Part shown: piece after piece, positions 11,734 to 23,528 of the stretch
How positions within the stretch are numbered: position 1 is the first letter of the stretch
How the letters are laid out: each line of letters opens with the position of its first letter
Translations under genes and position numbers: made by a program
The notes under the pieces: generated by a model
What the model saw: only the letters and a program-made list of their open reading frames with translations
Told to the model about the DNA's origin: nothing
Databases searched by the model: none
NCBI GenBank assembly: GCA_002786025.1
Contig: NHNW01000010.1
Coordinates: forward strand, 806,001-870,000
DNA length: 64,000 nucleotides
DNA from: Zasmidium citrigriseum
Taxonomy: Eukaryota > Ascomycota > Dothideomycetes > Mycosphaerellales > Mycosphaerellaceae
Reading direction: 5' to 3'

Positions 11734-12083
11734 TGTGTCAAAGGAGATGGACTGTGAGAAGAAGGGAAGAGTGTGGACAGGCTGGAGATCATATGGACGG
11801 ATTCACAACTTCACGACTGGCCAGCGGCCGGGCACTGCACTCGATGCAAATCCAGAACGTGCATGTCGTTGCCTTCATGCACGGGGGCGGCCTCAAGCTA
11901 GACCAAACTCGTCTCACCGTGTGGAGCTCATGCACCAAGCTCGGCAGCCACCTGAACTCAAAGCGACCGGGCGACGCATTAGAGCTCAGATATGTAAAAA
12001 GTTGGAACATCCTTTCGCGAGCACAGAGTTTGCTCGAAGTCATAGGCCGACTCGTCTTTGCCTTGCTCTGGCACATGACTATC

Positions 12084-14369
12084 ATGGACGAGCCATGGAC
12101 CGTGTTGTTCAGCCCTTCAGAAAGCTCCCGGGCAGCAATATCCGATGACTTGAACAATCAGACACACCCTCCCGGAGAGCATCAAACGATTGACATGGAT
12201 CTCCTCTTTGAACCTGATGACGATGATCAATGGACAGCAGAATTGCAGCAGGCTCCACCTCAGCGCGATGACACAAGCATTGCACTGTTTGAGGCGCCAG
12301 CCGATTCAAATGGGCCCAACTTCTCACGGGCATGTCCTCCTCTGGACAGCAACGACGACTTCTTCGCTGAGACGTCTCGTCTCGCTGCACAATACCCTGA
12401 CGTGGACTTGGCGTGGACACAAGCCTATACTTCATGGGACGAGGCTGGTTACGGGTTTCTTGACAACCTCGATCCTGATTCGGACTTCCTCACTGCGCTT
12501 TGGGACGTACCCCCACTGCCACCTGCGGATAGACTGCTGAACAGTCTCTCGACTGAAGAAAATTTTGACCAGAGCCAGCAAAAAACCCAGGGAGACATTG
12601 CTTATTCCGAAATTGCTGAGCAAAGGCATTCTGTTCAGGATCAAGGTACTCAAATTCAAAGTTCACGACAGTCCTCGAAGCGCGCTGCGTCTCGTTCTGG
12701 GAGTCCAGTCCACGACATACGAGATGCTATCGCCAAAGCGACTGTTTGTTTCCAAGTCGAAATGCCTTCAATCGATGGGTCGAAGCGTAGGAAAGCGCGG
12801 AAGACATTCAACTCCAACGAAAGGAAGAAGGTGCAAGAAGTTCGCTCTATCAGAGCCTGCCTGAGATGCCGCTGGCTGAAGACTTCGGTGAGTTCTTTAA
12901 GATAAGCACGCATTGATGCTGACACGTGTAGTGCGACGGAGGAACGCCCTGTGGCAGATGTCTGGAAGCCCGTGATAATTGCAACATGAGACTCTACGTC
13001 GGCCCGTGCATACGACTTAACTTGGCTGAAGCTGACTGTTTCCGCGTCGGTCAGCAGACATGCATTTCACAATTTGTGTTGCGTTGCTGATTTTACAGGT
13101 AATTCGAAGTTCGGTCAAGAATTGGCGGAAGTTCTGGCCTACCCTCACTGGTCTCCTGACGCTACCCCAAGAACCCTCGAGCTTGTGCGACCCAAGAATT
13201 TTGCACGCAATTGGCCGGTTGGAGCGCAAAGTCCTACTCTCAACATCATGGTTCGCGAGTTTCGGCCTGGGCCACAAGACCTCACGTGTGAGCGATGGAG
13301 AGACGCTTCAGGCCGTGAGATTATCCTAGAGCTCCCATGCTTCGCAGCCATCAACAACCAACAGACCACGCAAGCATTATTATCTTGGGTCGATAGCACC
13401 TTTGATCTGTACACGCGGGACATGGTGGCACAGGGAGGTGACTTCATCATTAGCGCCACGTTTGACGAGGCCGTGAGGTATTCAGCGACTAGGCCGGTTT
13501 GTCAATCCCACAGTCAAGACTGTCTGCGATCTGACCACTAGTAGAACAGTATAGTCAAGCAAGCTCTGCGCGTCTGGATTGGCTCCAGAATGGCGCAGGA
13601 ATTCTTCGCTCTGCAGGAGAACAACGATCTCGGAATAGGGGTGGTGAATGATCCGATGTCCGTCCATGATCAACAGTGTCCAGTCCCGACTATGCTCGAT
13701 CATCAGTTGGATGTTTTGATGATCGTGGAGATGATCAAGATGAAGAATATCATCCTCAATGAGGCGCGGAAAATGATTGAAGACCGACGACGTAACCAGT
13801 GGTACGAGGTCTACCTAACGATGTTCATCTTCCTTAGCAATCTCCAGTATGTCTTCGAGAGACAGCAGAGATGGTGGAAGCTACATTATGAGACTGTGCG
13901 TGAACTCTTCGAAACGTGCGATACTTCGCTAACTCGTTCTGAAGGGCGTGGGTAACAGCATCGGAAAGGCCAACAAATCTATCAGCTATAAATTCATGCA
14001 GAGATACGACTACTCAGCTCGGAACATCATCGCACACTTTCGATACGCTTTGCGAGGGCCAGTGCCATTCACACTTGACTGGACCAAAGCAGATGTGGCC
14101 AGTCTTGGAGATCTGGATTCTGCAGCGATTAATTATGTCAAGTTCATATCCAGTACAGTCCAGAGAAGAAGTAAGTACCCTGCAAGGACTCGAGTGGAGC
14201 GGAGAAATGACCAGGTACAGCTCTTGAGCTCAGAACGATTGCACAGAATGCGAAGCGAGGCATACTGGAAGGGGACTTGTTTTGGTTGTGTGAGCTTTTC
14301 CTAGACCCTGACATCGACGAGGATTGGGAGCCGGTAGAACTTGGCGAATGGCACACGGAAGTGGCATAA
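12084..14369 (+). CDS. Zn2Cys6 fungal transcription factor
   Basis: Six exons: 12084-12887, 12932-13049, 13099-13472, 13545-13895, 13945-14170 and 14215-14369. All phases agree and give 675 aa. The binuclear zinc cluster is canonical (CX2CX6CX5CX2CX6C, about residues 259-288) and is split by intron 1. It sits after a long acidic, Asp/Ser/Gln-rich N-terminus, an unusual central position. Downstream come the helical segments of this regulator family (VKQALRVWIGSRMAQEF, WYEVYLTMFIFLSNLQY, GPVPFTLDW, ILEGDLFWLCELFLDPD at the end). It acts in the nucleus on DNA; its target is unknown, but it lies between the GNAT and TauD-like genes. The start is uncertain: the frame is open upstream to 11646 and ATG 12195 is an alternative. 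Confidence 0.85.
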
Positions 14370-15034
14370 TGCCTTGTGATATTCTTCAAACAAGATTGCA
14401 CGTGGGCTTGCTTCCATCTCAGAGAGTTCAGTGTTTACCAAGCTCGAGGCCTGGGTTGGCGATGACAGATGCAGGGAAGGGACTCCAGAGGCCTGGACCT
14501 CCGAAATTGAAGATAACGCAGCCTTGCTTGCTGCGCTAGCCTCTCACGCGTCCTTGTGACCTTGATCAGCCTTCTGCCCAATATGCAGCCACATTGCGAT
14601 AGGTTTGACGCCGCCAATAATATTCACAAGTTCACTCTTTACTTGACACGTCACATGTGCGGCCTCGCTCTGTCTAGGCCCCATGCAGACGCAACGGGGC
14701 GTAGAAGGATTCGATCAACAGAGCTTCTTGGACGAGAAAGGCTGTTGAGCTTCGTTGGGTCGAGACCATCTGATCTCGAGTCTCGCTTATCTTGCGAATA
14801 CGTTGGCAGAGACTTCGGGCGTGCGTGCGGATATTGGTCTAGACATTGCCTGCAGACTTGTTTGGCTTTTTTGCTGCAATGATAACCGCATTGTCACTGA
14901 CTGGACGGGTCATATGTCACACTACAAAACCTGCCAGGGGCCCGTGTTGTCCGCTCAGCTTTCTAGTTGACATCCACCAAGGCCTCGCACATCTTTTGCC
15001 TTTCTTCAACCCCAATCAACATTTTGTTCCCATC
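14370..15034. other. Intergenic between regulator and dioxygenase
   Basis: 665 bp with only short overlapping ORFs. It probably holds the regulator's 3' UTR and the promoter of the TauD-like gene. I see no clear TATA box or repeat. Confidence 0.5.
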
Positions 15035-16498
15035 ATGTTGGGTCCCGAAGCAACTCTACTCGGCATCGAGGATGGTATTGGGTGGTTCAGAGGCCTTTTC
15101 GATCGGCCTGCCGAGTATCGAAGCGGAAGGGACGATTTTATTGACAGTGTCAAAGTCGACGTCTCCAAGAAGTTCCGTGGTCCACTTGCGTGGAAGCCTG
15201 ACGAGATGAAAACGCGCAGCGAGGGATTGGTGCTTCATCTTACTCCTCTCGACGTTCAAGAGATCGAAGAGGCTATCAATCATATCACGAGCATGTCTTC
15301 CAATTCCTGTCTTGATCGCTTGCTTGCTGACTGCTATCTAGGTCGTGGAATTGACGCTAATCAAATTACCGTCACTGATTTTCCACTGCCTCATCTGGGT
15401 CAGCGTCTGGTAACATACGCCAAATGTGTTCTGGAGGGCCCTGGCTTCTGCAAGATCAGCGGCCTGGATCCATCCACTTTCACGCCTCACGAAAATTTGA
15501 TTGCTCAAGTGGGGTTGTCCTGCTACTTTGGTGATCTCCGAGCTTTGCAATGGGGAGGGGCTTCCGGCTCTGGTCAGGCCTTGGGTACATCAAGTCCTGT
15601 CGCTGCATTCCGTCCTGCAAGCTGCTGACAATGAACAGTACATGTGACAGATCTCAGCGATAAGCCAAGCCCAGTCAAGAACGACGACTTTCTCTTGAGT
15701 ATCCAGAGCAGCGGAGCTATCGTACAGTCTACCTTCTTCCTCCTTCTCTTATGTGTCGTATCTGTTGTCTAACGAATGAATTTAGGGTTTTCATGGCGAT
15801 CAAGGAGACACGATCTCTCTCTACTGTCGGCAATCCGCCCAGAGCGGCGGTGAATTCTTGCTAGCGAGTGCATGGACCGTATACAATGAGATTGCGGCAA
15901 GTCAGCCAAGCGTCATACAAACATTGAACCGGCCATGGCAGTGGCAGCATGAGCGAACGTAAGTCATCGACCACCTAGTTTGATGGGCTTTGTCTAATGA
16001 ATCATACATCGTAGACCCAATGGCAGTTCGCAACTGCCCAATGCTACGGAGCAGCCCTTGATCTTCGATGAAGATAATCGTCTTATATTCCAATTCATGA
16101 CTGCGCCACTTCTCGGGTCCGACGGATTCCCTCGAGATGAGCGCCTGCAGCCATTAAGTCCCGACCAGATCTATGCACTCGAGACCGTTGACCAAGTTGC
16201 AGCAAGAAACGCCTTGCCAATCAGCCTACAGACAGGCGACATGCTCTTTTTCAACAACCTGGCGATGCTTCATGCGCGGAACAAGTTCACTAATCTTCAC
16301 ACCAAGGAAGGTGAGCTGCGCAGACATTTGACGCGTATCATTGTCCGAGATAGTCGCAATGGCTGGAAAATTCCTGATTCCATCAAATACCAGTGGACCA
16401 AGTGGTACGAGCACGATCCTTCGTCCGAGATCATGGACGAGCTACCGGCGCGGACGCACACATATGAGAATTGCGGCCATGGACAGACCGCAGAGTAA
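15035..16498 (+). CDS. TauD/TfdA-like Fe(II)/2-oxoglutarate dioxygenase
   Basis: Five exons: 15035-15290, 15342-15584, 15639-15721, 15786-15958 and 16015-16498, giving 412 aa. Intron 1 has a GC donor (GCATGT) and a CTATCTAG acceptor. Removing it makes HITSRGIDANQI line up with the family's spacing, although the frame would also stay open unspliced. Iron ligands are H197 and D199 (GFHGDQGD) and the distal His in RRHLTRI (H356). GDMLFFNNLAMLHAR precedes it as in fungal TauD-domain proteins. GGEFLLASAWTVYNEIA is the usual mid-domain block. It should couple 2-oxoglutarate decarboxylation to substrate oxidation in the cytosol; the substrate is unknown. No signal peptide. Confidence 0.88.
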
Positions 16499-18721
16499 AT
16501 AGTCAGCAGCCGACTTCCTTTCTTTCTGTAGATCTTGATCATATTTACTACTAAGCTTTGCACTTCACCAAGTTTGCCTCAGTCGTGTATCCGAAGCCTG
16601 TGGTGTATTGACCCCTAACTTCGACAGGCATTGTTTGGAGACATGGAACCAGGTTGACGCCACCAAACTTCTAGCGAACAACATGTGACTATAACCATGC
16701 CAGAACGATCGGGGTCAGATTCAGCCACCTTGCTGCAAGAAGACTCAATAGTTCTGCCTAACAAGACAGTGCTTCGACTAGCGTAAGCTGCGGCTTGTTA
16801 GTAAATCCTGTAAGGCTGTGCCAGCCAATGCTGCCATGATCCATGATAGAAAGTCGTTTGTGTATGTAAGATTCTCTGATTTCGTATTTATAGTGCAAGA
16901 CAAGCCAAACCTTTTTTTCCTGGTGATTTAGCGGCTTCCCCTGACTGTTTTGATGATTGATTGGAAACATGTGCAGTGTAGCTCTGACCCGAAGTGGGTA
17001 TTAGAGTTTCAAGGCAAACAGCGTAATGAATCCTTCACGCTGAACCCTAATTCCGCATGCATCGTCCACCGATATGCTTCCAATTCAGAGTCGCCCACCC
17101 CAATAAGCTGCCGACATTCGATGTTCGTTTGTGCAGTACGTGGAGCAACGACTAGCAATGAACTGGATCATGAGGCAGCTGATAGGGTTTGTAGATAAGT
17201 CATGAGAGAGATCACGTTCTGGCACTTCGCAAGCTCTTTTCTTTGACTGTAGCAGGAAATCCAAGCAGGATACGTTTTGCGTGCAGGATGTCCCGAGTGA
17301 CTCAGAACCACGTTGAGGAAACCACGACCAGAAGCCTTCTCTCCTAGTCTAGAGGCCTAAAGTAAGATATCGAAAGTTCACTTCTGTATTTTCTCGGCAA
17401 ATCAGCGAATATTGGTGCTCCAGAGAAACTTGGACGGTCGATTCGCAATTGAGATTCGAACGAATCTGCGGAAGCGGTACCTGAAGATGTCTTGATTAGT
17501 ACTGGTCTACTGTACTTGCCAGGGACCATGCAACACGGCATCAGTGTACCGAGTGTAAAGTAATGAAGATGAGGGTTCTCTCATAGTATTCGGTGTTTCC
17601 AGATAATTGAATTTTGGTTCTTATCAAAGACGAGGACGAGGTGAAGTGAAGTCGTCTGGGGCAAATTTGTCAGCACGATTGAGTTTTCGCGAGTTCGAAC
17701 TGATCTCAAATTCCCCCTTGTCTTCTTCCTTGTCTTCTTTCTAGATCTCGAGTAAGCATCTTTGAAGAGCTCATACAGCGACACCATTTCCTTCCACGTT
17801 TACTTTGGGAACTCCTCATCGACAGCCTGCCGTCTGAAGCCAACTGCCACTGCCGCCGAATCCTTGTCTTTACACGCCGGCAAATATCTGACTGATCTAC
17901 TTAGCGATCCGTAAACACGGAGGTACAAACCAATGCATGGCCTCCTCGTACTCATGGCTGCTCTGCGCTCGAAGTCGACCCACGGTGCAGTCTGTCAGAA
18001 GACATATTGCCCTCCATGTTTTGGCCTGCCAGGTGCGGCGGATTCCGGAATCAAAACGAAGAGCCAACGAATACTCATCATCAATGGGTACCCATTGGAG
18101 CACGCCCAAAGGCGGAGAATCCAGAAGCGACTCATGCGTCCACGAGAACGTTGAGTGTGTATAAAGGAGATCGAGCAATGTCGTGCAGTGTTCGATCTTC
18201 GAAGAATGTGCACGTCCCTGACGTGTCTGATTCCGCTCCAACAGATTGATGCCTCACACCGGCATTATCATATTTAGCCGAAGGCATCGTGATTTCAAAA
18301 TTACCGGCGAACAGAGCGCGCCAACATGAGTACGCACGAGTCTCTGTGACACAGATTTTCGTCCCACGGATCAGTCCATCTGCAACATTGAAAACGACAA
18401 CGACATGTAACTCTTGCAGCTGAGAGAACTCGATTTGTCCTGATGCCGCTGACAGCACCTGAATTCGTAGAATACAATCCTGAAAGACTTCGACACTTCA
18501 GTATGGCCGAAAGTAAATGGAGATGTGACTTCTATTGCAAGAATCCACATCTACAATAGGAAGTCGCTGTCATTTGCGACTGACTGGGATTGGACCATCC
18601 CAGGCGTCACATCGAAGCAGTGTTACCGCCCGTTCATCCGAAGCTCGATTTCGTCCAGTTGCCCTTCTACGTCTACGCTAGGGGTTCAAAGAAGCCCTCT
18701 TTCATCCTGTCTTTAGCGTAG
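16499..18721. other. Intergenic, no supported gene
   Basis: Short overlapping ORFs only. The minus-strand ORF 18241-17897 (114 codons) overlaps four other ORFs in the same stretch and has no recognisable domain. The stretch borders RIP block II and may contain decayed sequence. Confidence 0.5.
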
Positions 18722-21700
18722 ATATACAAGGCGTTCTAGATATAATAGGGCTTATTTAAACCTAATAGGGTAGTGTTATCGGGTAGCGAAATTTCGCTAT
18801 CTTAAGCTAGCCGTTTAAGCTATATTAGCTAACTTTCGCTCGGCGCAATATTATAACGTATACTTATAATACTACTCTCGGTTATCGATAGAGCGATTTA
18901 GTAGACTCTTCTAAGTATTTACTATCTACTAATTATATCTATAGAGCGAATATATAAGATACTAGAACCTCCGAAAGTTAATAGCTAATATTAAGCTTAT
19001 AGCCTAAGCTTTAAAAATTTTCTCTTAAGATACTATAATTAATACTATAATAATAACTACTACCTACTCTACGGCCGTAACTACGCCCTCTATTACTAGC
19101 CTCTATAATAAGGAATACCCTTCTTAATCGATCTACGCCCGTAAGACCTCTACTATAATAGCTACTACCTACCGTTATCGTACCCTCGCTTAAAAACTAT
19201 AATTAAGAGTAGTAAGTCGAACCCTTCCCTCTAGCGTTAAGAATCGCCTTCTAGGCCTACCTTTATAAGATACGAGATTAAGCTAAGTTTAGACTTACTA
19301 CTAAGCGATACCTTCGCCTTATATAATAGGTTATACTAGATTAAGAGGTACTTAATAGTATAGGGTTTCTAGTACCCCTTTTAACGAAGTTATTAAGCGA
19401 GCGTCGATAGGTATAGGGGAAGTTTTACTATAATCGTAAGAAGTAGCGTTTAATAGTAGTTAAGAAGGTTAGCGACGCCGTTAGATACTACTAGGTAATT
19501 TAAGAGTACGAGATCTTTAATATACTATCGGCTAAGTACTATACCCTTAGCTATACTCGACGTAGGCCTATATAGATACGTCTACCTATTACTATTACTC
19601 GTAGCTAGACTAACGTTACAAGTAGGCGCTCTCGAAGTAGTACTTCTATAGTATAATCTAACGAGATATCGAGACTATTATTAGATAATATAGGGTATAT
19701 AGATACCTTTAAGCGTAACCTATAATACTAAAGGGTATACCTCTTAAGTATATTAACGTTAAGATAGTCTTAGGCCGAGTATAGTACGATCTAATTAACT
19801 TTAGTAGTAAGCTAGATAGACCCTTCTAATATATCCTTTATATTAAGGATTATAAGACGAAGTTTACTCGTATCTACGCCCTTACCTCGAAGGAATTACT
19901 AGAAGTCGCCTTCTATCTATAGGACTATATCTACTTCTTTAGTATAGTAAAGCTCTATTAATTTAATAATAGTAGTAAGTTTAAGGGCGTTACCGAGAAA
20001 CTACTTAAATCCTATAGTATTAAGATTATCTACGGAGCTCCTTATTATCTACAATTATAAGGACTCGTCGAGTAAGTAAATAGAGTCCTTAAGCGGCGTA
20101 TATCGGCTATTAAACTAGAGCTTAGACTTAAGGGGTAGGTTATAGCCGCCTATAAGGCTTATAGAGTATATAATATTACTTATTATAAGGCGATTAAGAT
20201 AATACCTTTTAAAGCTTTCTTTAATCGCGATCTACTAACGTAGCTATAAATCGCCTTAGCCGAGATCTAAAGACTAGCTATTAAAGATAATAAAGATATT
20301 AACGTTATTATACCTAACGAGTATATACGTCTATTTAAAGAAGAGACTACTACTAGTAGTACGAGTAATAGTCGTAGCGCGAGCGTAGTACCTATAGAGA
20401 CGAGCTCTATAGCTAACGGCTTTAATATTAGATAGACGAGTACTAGTATACCTAAGTTTAACGAGGGTAATAGAGTAGCCGAACTAGCCTAAGAGTATAC
20501 TCTAGATTATAGTAGGTAGACGACTAACTTAGCCTACTTCTAAGAGTAAGAGGCTCGCCGTATAACGTATATTATAAGCGGTAGCGTTACTATAGAAATC
20601 GATAACTTAAGGAAGATCCTTAACGACGTCTTACGAGTTAATTAAGAGTCTATAAACGCGAAGGCTAATAGAATAAGGAAGTATAATAATCTATACTCCT
20701 TTAAGATTAGTAAGATCGTTATTATAATAATTCTAAAGCGCTATAGGATTAAGTTTAGACTACGAGTCGTTAACTACTAGATTATCGAGTAATATAAGGA
20801 CGACGAGGGTAAGTTAAAGCCGTACTAGAAGCTATTATTACCCTAGGGACTTCTAAAGAGATATTATTATACTAAATACCTTATTAAGTTCGAGCCTAAC
20901 GCTATTAACGGCTCCTTTACTATCTTCTTAGGTTATAAGAATAAGGAGATTATACTCTTAGTAGTAGCGAAGAAGTAAGCTAAGATTCCGATATCCTTAG
21001 CTAGTACTTACCGCTATACGAAGGGTTATTAGAATAGCTATTATAGATACTATAAGGTAGGCGAGCTCTACTCTAAGTTATACTATAGCGTTAGTAATAC
21101 CTATACTAATATAGAAGATTACGGGTATCTAACTAACGAAGATATAATAGGCGATAGCTAGCTCTCTAACGAGGACGAAGTAATTAAGATCTAGAGTAAC
21201 GACGATAACGATAGTACGCTACGAGCTTTAAACGCCTTATAATCGTCTAACCGCCTATTTATAAGTAGCGATAAGACAACGACTTTAACTTAGCGTAATA
21301 ACGAGCCTACTTCCTTAGCGAGGCGCCGCTTTAACGAGCTTCTAATACCTAATATAGTCCTTCTACGGCGGTAACGAAAGCTAATATTACGAGTAATTAA
21401 AGGGTAGTAGTAAGAGCGAAGGAAGGGTAAAGCGAGTACTAAGAGAAGTAAGAAGGTACTAGTAGGCGTATAGAAAAGGAGGGTATTAAGGGCGAAGAGA
21501 AATACGCGTTTAGGCGGCGCGTCTCGCTAACGCGAGAATTATACGATAATTATATATAGTTTCTCGGCCTCTAATTAGCTAACGCTAGAAAGGGCGGTAA
21601 ACGTCGATTTAAGCTAGTTTAAGGTTATAGAAGGTATAAGGAGCGGCTATAAGCTAGCTCTAATAAGCTAGCTAGATTTACGACTAGATTAGAGCTATAA

Positions 21701-22010
21701 TACTATACCTAGCGGTTAGATATTAATAATATTATAGGAGGTTATTATATATATTATTGTTATATTCTACTCTTATATAAATATGTCTTAAATATACGTA
21801 GTTAGCGATATATAGGGTAGTAGGGGAAATCTAGCTTTAGACTTAAATTACGATACTAACTTTAAGCTTCCTTTAAACTCTCTATTAAATATACTTATAG
21901 ATAAGATAGGCTCTATTTAATAAAACTCGCCTTAAGATGAATAGAGGCTTATTTAAATTAAGATGAAAGTATTACGTACGAAATAGGGCTTGTTTAATGA
22001 AATAGGGCCT
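18722..22010. repeat. RIP-mutated repeat block II
   Basis: Same chemistry as block I: nearly no CA/TG, CG retained, stops in all frames. Boundaries are sharp on both sides. A near-identical motif (AATAGGGCTTATTTAA at 18743; AATAGGGCTTGTTTAA at 21982; a third, diverged copy near 21940) is followed in the two outer copies by a second AATAGGG 18-19 nt downstream of its start, so it may mark the ends of one element. An integrase-type coding relic fills most of the block. Confidence 0.9.
19250..21243 (+). mobile_element. Integrase-core (rve) transposon relic, RIPed
   Basis: One frame read through RIP stops gives an integrase catalytic core: YDLINFSSKLDRPF (first Asp), YILYIKDYKTKFTRIYALTS, KLYxFNNSSKF (19953-19979), IKIIYGAPYY and GLVExVNRVLKRR (Glu). 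The GAPYYPQ-SQG-LVEQ type of ending resembles the KRBA2/SCND3-like integrases found in some fungal transposons. The second catalytic Asp has become Asn (AAT at 19965-19967), a change RIP makes from TGAT. About 400 further residues of C-terminal extension follow to about 21243, ending in an acidic stretch. Class (LTR retroelement or Ginger-like DNA transposon) is unresolved because no reverse transcriptase is visible. Confidence 0.65.
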
Positions 22011-23039
22011 ATGACAAATGGGCGACAACAGCAGAAGGCAAGCACAATTTGCATGCAAGAGATGCCTGTTATGGTGCATCAGAGCCGTGACGATCATCGT
22101 CAAGAAGCTCGTCATTTCGCCCGGTGGTAAGTACATGTGAAGCTGACCAGCAATTTACAGCTCAGAACTTGATACTTAAGAAAGATTCCTCCTCTCAAGA
22201 TCGTCGTCGTGTCTTCCGTGCAGGGCACGAGCAGCTGCCATACAAAGTTAAAAGAGAAGTCAAAGGCTGTCGGTTTCGAGACAATTCCCTCGGTACAGCC
22301 AGATGCACCGTCAAGACTTCAAGCAGTACAACATGTTCTGTCTTCGCAAGGTCGCAAAAGCTGTCTTCTCCAACACGTAAGCCACGGTTTCATTCTCTTT
22401 AATGCACCTATTTGCTGACATTGTACACAGTGTCAGCATTGGAGCGACGGCTGCATCTGCCTGGGCGGTTCGAGAGGGGTGGTAGAACCTGGGCGAGGCG
22501 GCTTTTGCGAAGCGGCTGGATATCGCCAAACGCAAGAACGAAGTACCGGGCATTCCGTTCGGGTCTGAGGGCGTGAGAGGTCGTCGGTCTCCCATCCCCA
22601 CGTACTCTTCCAGGATTCCTGCGATCTGGTGAAGGATGTCAGGCATACAAGCGGCGTTAACGCATCTTTGATACTGTTCGCTTGAGAACTTCCACAGCTC
22701 CTAGAACATCCCCCCTTCGCTCGTAAATAGCTTAGCAGGGATGCTGCATGTGTGCTCTGTACTATTTAGCCGTTGGATATCGCCCAGTCTGATATGTCGA
22801 TCCTGTCGCCGTCGCCTCACATTCCAATGGTGAACGCCCCGATCTGACTCCATATCCTCCCCTAGAGCACCCATCGACCTCTGCACTTCGTTCAAAACCA
22901 TTTATATCGATTTCTACAGCCTCGCCGGCGTTCGGAGACACTTCGGCGACTCCAGTTGCGCTTACATAAACGCTACCCATCAAGTCTTGGCCAATCATCG
23001 CCACCGGAGCTCAGCCTCCGCTATGCGTGTTCTACGCAG
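22011..23039. other. Intergenic, possible gene fragment on minus strand
   Basis: Minus-strand ORF 22646-22311 (111 codons, starting MPDILHQIAGILEEYVG) is the most protein-like reading and may be a fragment of a larger gene damaged beside the RIP block. I do not recognise its family. Nothing else is supported before the tRNA at 23040. Confidence 0.35.
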
Positions 23040-23218
23040 TCCCACGTGGCACAATTGGTTAGCGCGTGAGACTTTTAATACTGAGAGATCTCAAGGTTGG
23101 GAGTTCGAGTGAGTACAGTCTCTCGATCCCGAGATATCGATGTCGTCGTCGATATCGATGGATCATTCTTGCGCCAGCGACATCTGCTAACAGCGTCTCC
23201 CAGGCCTCCCCGTGGGAG
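23040..23218 (+). tRNA. tRNA-Lys (UUU), interrupted by two introns
   Basis: The 5' acceptor strand TCCCACG (23040-23046) pairs perfectly over 7 bp with CGTGGGA (23211-23217), and G at 23218 is the discriminator. The D-arm (GCACAATTGGTTAGCGC, one A-C mismatch) contains the A box. The anticodon stem TGAGA/TCTCA encloses CTTTTA, anticodon TTT, with a 10-nt intron at the usual 37/38 site (23078-23087). T-stem strands GGGAG (23099-23103) and CTCCC (23206-23210) pair perfectly but are separated by a 95-nt insert in the T-loop. Removing it leaves loop TTCGAGC. With the insert the B box is split, so transcription and function are uncertain; otherwise every stem is intact, unlike a typical decayed tRNA. 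Confidence 0.72.
23109..23203 (+). other. Spliceosomal-type intron or introner-like insert in tRNA T-loop
   Basis: 95-nt insert with GTGAGT donor, TGCTAAC branch point (23185-23191) and CCCAG acceptor 12 nt later, all matching the mRNA introns of neighbouring genes. It contains a perfect 8-bp hairpin, GATATCGA (23133-23140) with TCGATATC (23149-23156), and a 5-bp hairpin TCTCG/CGAGA just before it. Strongly folded, mobile introns of this size (introner-like elements) are known from Dothideomycetes. Boundaries 23110-23204 are equally possible, since the ends are degenerate by one base. Confidence 0.6.
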
Positions 23219-23267
23219 TTACAGACGTAACATCCGTCTTCAGGTGGTTAAATTCCACCAGGCGTTC

Positions 23268-23274
23268 TTTTTTT
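23268..23274 (+). terminator. T7 tract, candidate RNA polymerase III terminator
   Basis: Run of seven T residues 50 bp after the tRNA discriminator base, the first T tract of four or more downstream on the sense strand. This fits a Pol III terminator with a longer than usual 3' trailer. Confidence 0.5.
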
Positions 23275-23528
23275 GATCTTTTCAAGACCCGGGAGGCAAA
23301 GCGTTAACGATGGACTTCTCCAGCGGCAGCGACGTCGAGGCGACAAGGTGCCGACCCGAAAACTTCTTTTTACCCTTCCCCTAGCAGCGGAGTAGCCTAG
23401 GAGGAGCCTAGAACGGTGACAGAGACAGTGAGAATGATATGAGGACGGAGGAGGGGAAACCCTCCATTCACCTCCTTCCGGTTGGCGATGAGGCTGTACT
23501 ACCATCCCAGCCCAGCCACCCTAATTTC

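Noticed and set aside
23040..23109. Simple 3'-truncated tRNA pseudogene
   Set aside because: The missing T-stem strand, acceptor strand and discriminator are present in order 95 nt downstream with perfect pairing, so the gene is interrupted rather than truncated.
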